Made by a program: the position numbers and the translations under genes. From positions 1 to 11,036 of the forward strand of contig JANXCJ010000064.1 in the NCBI GenBank assembly GCA_025060275.1: a stretch of 11,036 nt of DNA. Direction: 5' to 3'. A model generated the notes under the pieces. The model saw only the letters and a program-made list of their open reading frames with translations, did not search any database and had not been told where the DNA came from. Numbering within the stretch: the stretch's first letter is position 1; every line of letters starts with the position of its first letter. Below are positions 6,745 to 11,036 of this stretch, one piece after another. The stretch comes from Bacteroidia bacterium. GTDB taxonomy: Bacteria > Bacteroidota > Bacteroidia > SpSt-205.

Positions 6745-8314
6745 AAGCTTCAAATAGGGGATGTGGTGCCTCTACCCGACTCTGAAACTCCGGATGAAAC
6801 TGTACCCCGATGAAGAACGGATGCCCCCGCAGCTCTATAATCTCCGCAAGGTCTTTTTCCTTATACCGCCCACTCACTATAAGGCCGGCTTCTTCTAGGG
6901 CTGGGACATAACGATTATTCAGCTCATAGCGGTGCCGATGCCGCTCATAGATAGGGCTTTTTTGATAAATCTTCCATGCGAGAGTGCCTCTACGGATTTC
7001 ACAGGGGTATGCGCCCAACCGCATTGTGCCTCCTTTTTCGGTAACCTTTCGTTGCTCCTCCATTAGGTCTATGACAGGGTACAGGGTATGAGGGTCTATC
7101 TCCGTCGTATGAGCTTCCTTCCAGTTTAGAACATTTCGTGCAAATTCTACTACAGCTATCTGCATACCCAAGCATATGCCTAAGAAAGGCACATGCCGGA
7201 CGCGAGCATATTCTACAGCTAATAATTTCCCTGTAAACCCCCTCTCTCCAAACCCAGGCGCTACCAAAATACCCTGTACCCCTTTGAGCCGCCGTTCAAT
7301 ATTCTCGGACGTAAGATCACCTGAATTAATCCATTCTATTTCCACCCGAGTGGCATGCCAACCGCCCGCTTGAATGAGTGCCTCATGGATAGACTTGTAT
7401 GCATCATGAAGTTCTACGTACTTTCCCACAAGAGCTATGCGGACGCTTTGTTGAGGATTCTGAAGACGCTCTATGAAGATTTGCCACTGGGTAAGGTCGG
7501 GCTCCCCCCTATAAGGCAAGCGAAAACGCCGCAGTACCACCTCATCCAACTTTTCCTTCCTAAGCTGGAAAGGTACCTGGTAGATAGTAGGAACATCCAG
7601 TGCTTGGATGACAGCCTCCTTGGGGACATTGGTGTGGAGAGCAATCTTAGCTCTCAGAGCCTTGGGGAGGGGCTGCTGCGTACGACACACTAATACATCA
7701 GGCTGGACCCCTGTGCGCTGCAGCTCACGTACAGAGTGCTGCGTAGGTTTGGTCTTGAGCTCCCGCGTCGCCTCTAAATACACTATAAGAGTTAAGTGCA
7801 CAAAAAGCACCCTGAGAGGTCCAAGCTCATAGTGAAGCTGACGTGCAGCCTCTATGTAGGGAAGCGACTCTATATCCCCCACCGTCCCTCCAAGCTCTGT
7901 AATGATGATGTCATACGGGTCCTTTTGCCCTAATAGCGTGAAGCGCCGTTTGATCTCATCCGTTACATGCGGTATCACTTGCACAGTCTTGCCTAAATAT
8001 TCCCCCTGCCGCTCCCGTTCAATGATAGTTTGGTAGATTTTACCTGTAGTTACATTGTGGTCGCGAGTGGTTTGAATACCTAAAAAGCGTTCATAATGAC
8101 CCAGATCCATATCAGTTTCTGCACCATCATGAGTTACGAATACCTCTCCATGCTCGTAAGGATTGAGAGTGCCGGGGTCTACATTTAGATAAGGATCAAA
8201 TTTCTGGATGGTAACCCGATAACCTCGAGCCTGCAGCAGCTTACCCAAGGAAGCCGCTAAGATGCCCTTCCCTAAGGAAGAAACTACCCCCCCTGTGATG
8301 AATATGTAACGCAT
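6710..8314 (-). CDS. pyrG: CTP synthase (glutamine-hydrolysing)
   Basis: This enzyme makes CTP from UTP, ATP and glutamine, the last step of de novo pyrimidine nucleotide synthesis. At 534 residues it is full length (E. coli 545). The synthetase domain opens with FITGGVVSSLGKG (5-17), followed by QKFDPYLNVDPGTLNPYEHGE (37-57) and the Mg/ATP region DGAETDMDLGHYERF (63-77). ITELGGTVGDIES (138-150) and KTKPTQHSVRELQRTG (187-202) form the nucleotide-binding and CTP-inhibition site. The class I glutaminase domain, from about 291, carries GICLGMQ (379-385; nucleophile C381) and FHPEF (506-510; H507 and E509), completing the triad. Nothing essential is missing. The start lies six bases after the stop of the BtuF-like gene and has no Shine-Dalgarno sequence, suggesting translation coupled to that gene. 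The last 35 bases overlap the end of the convergent ATL gene. Confidence 0.98.
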   Translation of the reverse strand: MRYIFITGGVVSSLGKGILAASLGKLLQARGYRVTIQKFDPYLNVDPGTLNPYEHGEVFVTHDGAETDMDLGHYERFLGIQTTRDHNVTTGKIYQTIIERERQGEYLGKTVQVIPHVTDEIKRRFTLLGQKDPYDIIITELGGTVGDIESLPYIEAARQLHYELGPLRVLFVHLTLIVYLEATRELKTKPTQHSVRELQRTGVQPDVLVCRTQQPLPKALRAKIALHTNVPKEAVIQALDVPTIYQVPFQLRKEKLDEVVLRRFRLPYRGEPDLTQWQIFIERLQNPQQSVRIALVGKYVELHDAYKSIHEALIQAGGWHATRVEIEWINSGDLTSENIERRLKGVQGILVAPGFGERGFTGKLLAVEYARVRHVPFLGICLGMQIAVVEFARNVLNWKEAHTTEIDPHTLYPVIDLMEEQRKVTEKGGTMRLGAYPCEIRRGTLAWKIYQKSPIYERHRHRYELNNRYVPALEEAGLIVSGRYKEKDLAEIIELRGHPFFIGVQFHPEFQSRVEAPHPLFEAFIAAALRYHPD

Positions 8315-8320
8315 GTGCTT

Positions 8321-9187
8321 CTATAAGAGAGAAGCCCAGAGCTTCCCGAAGTGCCGATTATACCGATAGTTCGGCTTGTAGGCAAGCTCATAGATAGCCT
8401 CTATCGTATGAGCCAGAAAAGGACTGGGATAAAAAAGCCCTGACACGCCTGTGAAGGCATAAATCCTTTTCTGCCGAAAGGCTTTGAGACTCTGCACTTG
8501 AGGTAAGCGTACCCATTTACTAAGCACTTCTCCCACTTGACCTAACCGCATGCCGGGTAGGGAAATAACTATTACTTCTGGGTCTTGAGCCAGTAGAACT
8601 TCCCAGGTGAGCGGACCGGGCTTGAAGACAACCTCTACACCTGCCCACTGCCCTAATATACATGCCCATCCACCTACCTGTATCAAAGGATAAACAGGCT
8701 GGAGAATAGCTATCCCTACCTGTGAGTGGGTAGAGGCTATGACCCCCTTCATGCTTTCTTTCGTCTTTTGCACCTCCCGAAACCACCTCTGCGCTTGACG
8801 TAGAGCACCTACTTCCTCTCCAAGCCTATACACCATCTTCTCTAAGGAAGCCCAATCCTCTGCTCGCAAAGAGAAAACACGTATGGAATACCCCACAGCT
8901 GCCTGAAAAAGCCGAATCAGTTCTCCTTCTGAAAAATCTGCAGGTATCTCAGAGAAAGCTACAAGCACGCCTGCCGGACGGAGCATGGAAATTGCCCCGA
9001 AGTCAGGCGGGAGGGGATTGACATACTTTTCCCATCCTGTAGGTTCCGCTCCGGGGCGCGTGCAAACGGGGAGATGCTTGATAGAAGAAGGTTCCTCACA
9101 AAGATGACTCCTGCCTACAAGTAGGGAACTCCTTTTTAGCGCTCGCATCCACTGACTCCCCTCAGGAAGAAGCGAAACCCAACTCAT
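8321..9187 (-). CDS. BtuF-like (periplasmic-binding-protein type III) protein without signal peptide
   Basis: The 288-residue product fits the Peripla_BP_2 fold of vitamin B12/siderophore-binding proteins: an N-lobe beginning VSLLPEGSQWMRALK (4-18) and VGRSHLCEEP (24-33), a linking helix at about 112-145 and a C-lobe (about 147-270) with TWEVLLAQDPEVIVIS (194-209) and RIYAFTG (241-247). It aligns best with the 'cobalamin-binding protein' subgroup, whose consensus is GRSHECD.P, GHWVPEM and a final YF.RPGPR. Here these read GRSHLCE, GGWACIL (172-178) and FYPSPFL, so the ligand may differ. There is no signal peptide or lipobox, so it should stay in the cytoplasm; no ABC permease or ATPase is nearby. 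The start ATG overlaps the stop of the upstream membrane-protein gene (ATGA), pointing to translational coupling, and pyrG follows after six bases. Fold call is fairly firm; ligand and role are unknown. Confidence 0.82.
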   Translation of the reverse strand: MSWVSLLPEGSQWMRALKRSSLLVGRSHLCEEPSSIKHLPVCTRPGAEPTGWEKYVNPLPPDFGAISMLRPAGVLVAFSEIPADFSEGELIRLFQAAVGYSIRVFSLRAEDWASLEKMVYRLGEEVGALRQAQRWFREVQKTKESMKGVIASTHSQVGIAILQPVYPLIQVGGWACILGQWAGVEVVFKPGPLTWEVLLAQDPEVIVISLPGMRLGQVGEVLSKWVRLPQVQSLKAFRQKRIYAFTGVSGLFYPSPFLAHTIEAIYELAYKPNYRYNRHFGKLWASLL

Positions 9188-10401
9188 GCCCCAAAGCTAC
9201 AACACCTTCTCTTTAGCTCCACCCACAAAACCCCGCTGCCCCATAAAAAAGCCGTAACGCCCACCTGCCTCTCTAAAAAAGCCTCCGCCTGAAGGAGAAT
9301 TAGCCAATAGACAAGCCATCCTATCCATCCCCATCCGAGCCTCTCTCTAAATGCTACTATCCAGAAAAGCACAAACACCCCCAGCCCTATCAAGCCTAAT
9401 CCAATTCCATACTCTATGAACTGATTATGAGGCAGAATGTAAAATTGCTTCTCCCACCTGTAGGGTAAATTGGGAATCTCTGCAGCTACTGCCTGCTGAT
9501 TATCTGCAATACCTACACCTAACCAGGGGTTTTTGCGAAAAACTCTCCAGCTAGCCTCTATAGCCGCCAAACGGCGAGTAAGGGAAGTATGAGTAATATC
9601 TATACCCGGCTTGTAGTGCTTCAGGTCTACACGCATATTCTCCCATCTCTGCCGCAAAGGAGGAAGCTTGCATATGAGAAAATTTAGACCTACTACCCCT
9701 ATTCCTATAATAGCTGCGGCCCAGAGCCAGCGCCTCGGCCTCTGAATAGCCCATAAAATAACCAGAACGAGAGCCGTTCCATATAGCGCTGCAAGACCCG
9801 TACGCAAAGCTAAACCATGAAGGATAATGAGATATACCAAACCTATAGCCGCCTTGAGGACCCTCCCCCCCCACAGCGGAAGCTGCCACAAAAAAAACAA
9901 ACCCATCCCCACTAACCCTGCATAATAAATATGGGAGATTCCTCCTACCATCGGCACGTACCTACCTCTATAAATCTCTTCTAAAGCCCAAGCTGGGTCA
10001 AGCATAAAACGCCAGAGAGTAGCCATCCCTACCCCCATTAGGGCCAAGTGAAAGAATCCATGTACAACTTTCCGCATAGAGAAGGACGCATCCCACCATA
10101 CCCACACAGCTGCAGGAAGAAGAAAGACAAAAGGGAGCTTCACTCGCATTTCTACCCACCACTGGCTCTTATCAGCTGTATAAAACCAGCTTATAGCTTG
10201 CAAAACATACAGGCATATAAAAACCGCACTCATAAGCCATACAGAGCGGCTGCCCCACTCCTTTTCTCCTATGTAAAATCTTAGTAGCCCATACACCCCT
10301 AAAAGCCCCACTCCTATGCTAATCAGACTATGCGAGAAAGCCAAGCCCACCGCTATCATACATAGCCCCGCTCCACGAATGAAAGATAGCAGAGCTTGCA
10401 T
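9184..10401 (-). CDS. O-antigen ligase / polymerase family (Wzy_C-type) membrane protein
   Basis: A 405-residue inner-membrane protein with about eleven hydrophobic segments, roughly at 8-42 (two), 55-73, 88-104, 115-132, 155-175, 183-200, 204-218, 226-243, 331-350 and 356-372. The large loop at about 244-325 is the signature region of the family: it contains TRRLAAIEASWRVFRKNP (275-292), LGVGIADN (294-301) and LPHNQFIEYGIGLGLIG (323-339), the last with the conserved His. Members either attach O-antigen or another glycan to lipid A core (WaaL-like) or polymerise repeat units (Wzy); sequence alone does not choose between these. No glycosyltransferase genes are in the window. A tract of eight G residues encodes W177-G178-G179-R180. 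The gene is first in an operon with the BtuF-like gene and pyrG, with a putative near-leaderless promoter just upstream. Confidence 0.87.
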   Translation of the reverse strand: MQALLSFIRGAGLCMIAVGLAFSHSLISIGVGLLGVYGLLRFYIGEKEWGSRSVWLMSAVFICLYVLQAISWFYTADKSQWWVEMRVKLPFVFLLPAAVWVWWDASFSMRKVVHGFFHLALMGVGMATLWRFMLDPAWALEEIYRGRYVPMVGGISHIYYAGLVGMGLFFLWQLPLWGGRVLKAAIGLVYLIILHGLALRTGLAALYGTALVLVILWAIQRPRRWLWAAAIIGIGVVGLNFLICKLPPLRQRWENMRVDLKHYKPGIDITHTSLTRRLAAIEASWRVFRKNPWLGVGIADNQQAVAAEIPNLPYRWEKQFYILPHNQFIEYGIGLGLIGLGVFVLFWIVAFRERLGWGWIGWLVYWLILLQAEAFLERQVGVTAFLWGSGVLWVELKRRCCSFGA

Positions 10402-10405
10402 GCTT

Positions 10406-10413
10406 CAAAACTA
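10406..10413 (-). promoter_or_regulatory. Putative -7 box (TAGTTTTG) of the ligase-pyrG operon
   Basis: On the minus strand this is a perfect TAnnTTTG match ending four bases before the ATG at 10401, so the mRNA would be leaderless or nearly so. No TTG is found 17-21 bases upstream, which weakens the call. The expected -33 zone falls on the -7 box of the divergent protease gene. Confidence 0.5.
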
Positions 10414-10419
10414 TTGAGG

Positions 10420-10429
10420 AAAATATTTT
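10420..10429. promoter_or_regulatory. AT palindrome between the divergent promoters
   Basis: AAAATATTTT is a perfect 10-base palindrome centred between the two outward-facing -7 boxes. It could be a regulator site or an AT-rich upstream element shared by both promoters, or chance in an AT-rich spacer. No regulator gene is adjacent to suggest a partner. Confidence 0.3.
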
Positions 10430-10436
10430 ACCTTTG
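10429..10436 (+). promoter_or_regulatory. Putative -7 box (TACCTTTG) of the HtrA-family protease gene
   Basis: This is a perfect TAnnTTTG match on the plus strand, 23 bases before the ATG at 10460, giving an expected leader of about 15-20 bases. The only nearby TTG (10414-10416) is just 12 bases upstream, so the -33 element is poor. The leader has no Shine-Dalgarno sequence. Confidence 0.55.
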
Positions 10437-10459
10437 ACTAAGCTTCTTATCTCTCCAAT

Positions 10460-11036
10460 ATGCGCACCCTACTGGGTAACCTTGTGGTGGCAGTGGTAGC
10501 CAGTTTGCTCACCTGGTGGCTTGTACGGAAGAAAGACCATACTTCGCCTCCCCCTCCTTCTCCTCTTTACTTACAGCCTGCCCGCTGGGAAGTCCATCCG
10601 CCCGCAGACTTTACAATAGCCGCACAGGTAGCCATGCCCGCCGTAGTCCATATCCAGACCCAAAATGCCACTAATCTGCCCTCCTTTCATCGTTTCTTCT
10701 TCCGAGAAGAGGATGAACCTGAGCTATATTTCCCTGGTACAGGTTCAGGGGTCATCTTGAGTCCAGATGGGTATATTGTTACATGTAATCATGTAATTGA
10801 GAAAGCCTCCCGCATTCAGGTTACACTTTATGATAACCGAACCTTCAGGGCCAGCGTAGTAGGGACAGACCCTTCTACAGATTTAGCTCTGCTGAAAATA
10901 AATGCAGAAGGGCTTCCCTATCTAGAGTTTGATGACTCAGACAAGCTGCGAGTAGGTGATTGGGTGTTAGCGGTAGGGAATCCTTTCAATCTTACTTCCA
11001 CCGTTACAGCTGGTATCGTAAGCGCAAAAGGCAGAA
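10460..11036 (+). CDS. htrA: HtrA/Deg-family serine protease (N-terminal part, cut by the right edge)
   Basis: Translated by hand from the ATG at 10460: 192 codons, open to the end of the window. HtrA/DegP/DegQ proteins degrade or refold damaged envelope proteins in the periplasm. Residues 5-22 form an uncleaved-looking hydrophobic anchor, followed by a basic RKK and a proline-rich linker (about 29-40). The trypsin-like domain begins near 50 (DFTIAAQVAMPAVVHIQT) and shows GTGSGVILSPDGYIVTCNHV (93-112) with catalytic H111, and TDPSTDLALLKI (136-147) with catalytic D141. RVGDWVLAVGNPF (164-176) and TVTAGIVSAKGR (181-192) lead towards the catalytic GNSGG, which lies beyond the edge, as do any PDZ domains. 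TCNHV instead of the commoner TNNHV is a mild variation. The gene diverges from the O-antigen ligase operon across a 58-base intergenic region. Confidence 0.95.
   Translation, partial: MRTLLGNLVVAVVASLLTWWLVRKKDHTSPPPPSPLYLQPARWEVHPPADFTIAAQVAMPAVVHIQTQNATNLPSFHRFFFREEDEPELYFPGTGSGVILSPDGYIVTCNHVIEKASRIQVTLYDNRTFRASVVGTDPSTDLALLKINAEGLPYLEFDDSDKLRVGDWVLAVGNPFNLTSTVTAGIVSAKGR

Noticed and set aside
7176..7832. Three overlapping plus-strand frames opposite pyrG
   Set aside because: pyrG is unmistakable on the other strand; these frames have no family signature.
9551..9889. 112-codon minus-strand frame within the O-antigen ligase gene
   Set aside because: It is an alternative frame of a clear membrane protein and has Gly/Ser/Tyr-rich, shadow-like composition.
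1..11036. tRNA/rRNA genes, CRISPR arrays, insertion sequences or attachment sites
   Set aside because: The window is filled by intact coding genes with gaps under about 65 bases; I saw no spaced direct repeats, transposase motifs or RNA-like segments.

Overview
The window reads as a compact, gene-dense piece of a Bacteroidota-type chromosome. Four observations support this. Perfect TAnnTTTG boxes, the -7 element of the Bacteroidota housekeeping sigma factor, lie just upstream of three gene starts. Convincing Shine-Dalgarno sequences are almost absent. The alkyltransferase-like protein has the Bacteroidota subtype ending (LTGK.HF.TP..MQ, then FWDP). Two further proteins, an unnamed helical-repeat protein and a small BamA-like barrel, resemble families I associate with Bacteroidota. 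The lineage call is inference; no rRNA or tRNA is present. Very short gaps and frequent overlaps suggest a streamlined, possibly thermophilic, genome, but this is not proven.

Left block, 1-6285, all on the minus strand and transcribed right to left: a short NAD-dependent 3-hydroxyacyl-CoA dehydrogenase, a POTRA/beta-barrel outer-membrane protein of the BamA/TamA superfamily, a helical-repeat protein of unknown function, the iron-sulfur 23S rRNA m5U methyltransferase RlmD, and FolC, which runs off the left edge. Gaps are 32, 21 and 15 bases, plus one 47-base overlap, so this is probably one operon. It starts from a good promoter at 6293-6320. The functions (fatty acid, envelope, unknown, ribosome, folate) do not form a pathway.

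Middle: one plus-strand gene, an alkyltransferase-like DNA-damage-recognition protein (6349-6744), diverges from the left operon. Its 3' end overlaps the 3' end of pyrG by 35 bases.

Right block, 6710-10401, minus strand: an O-antigen ligase/polymerase-type membrane protein, a BtuF-like binding protein without a signal peptide, and CTP synthase (pyrG). They are joined by an ATGA overlap and a 6-base gap, so they are probably one operon. A 58-base intergenic region (10402-10459) separates this operon from a plus-strand HtrA/Deg-family protease cut by the right edge. It holds two outward-facing TAnnTTTG boxes flanking an AAAATATTTT palindrome.

No gene-free stretch exceeds about 65 bases. I see no RNA gene, mobile element, CRISPR array or obvious hairpin terminator. 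I did not find a clear new multi-gene system. The best leads are the unnamed helical-repeat family, the signal-less BtuF-like protein tied to pyrG, and the overlapping divergent promoters between two envelope genes.
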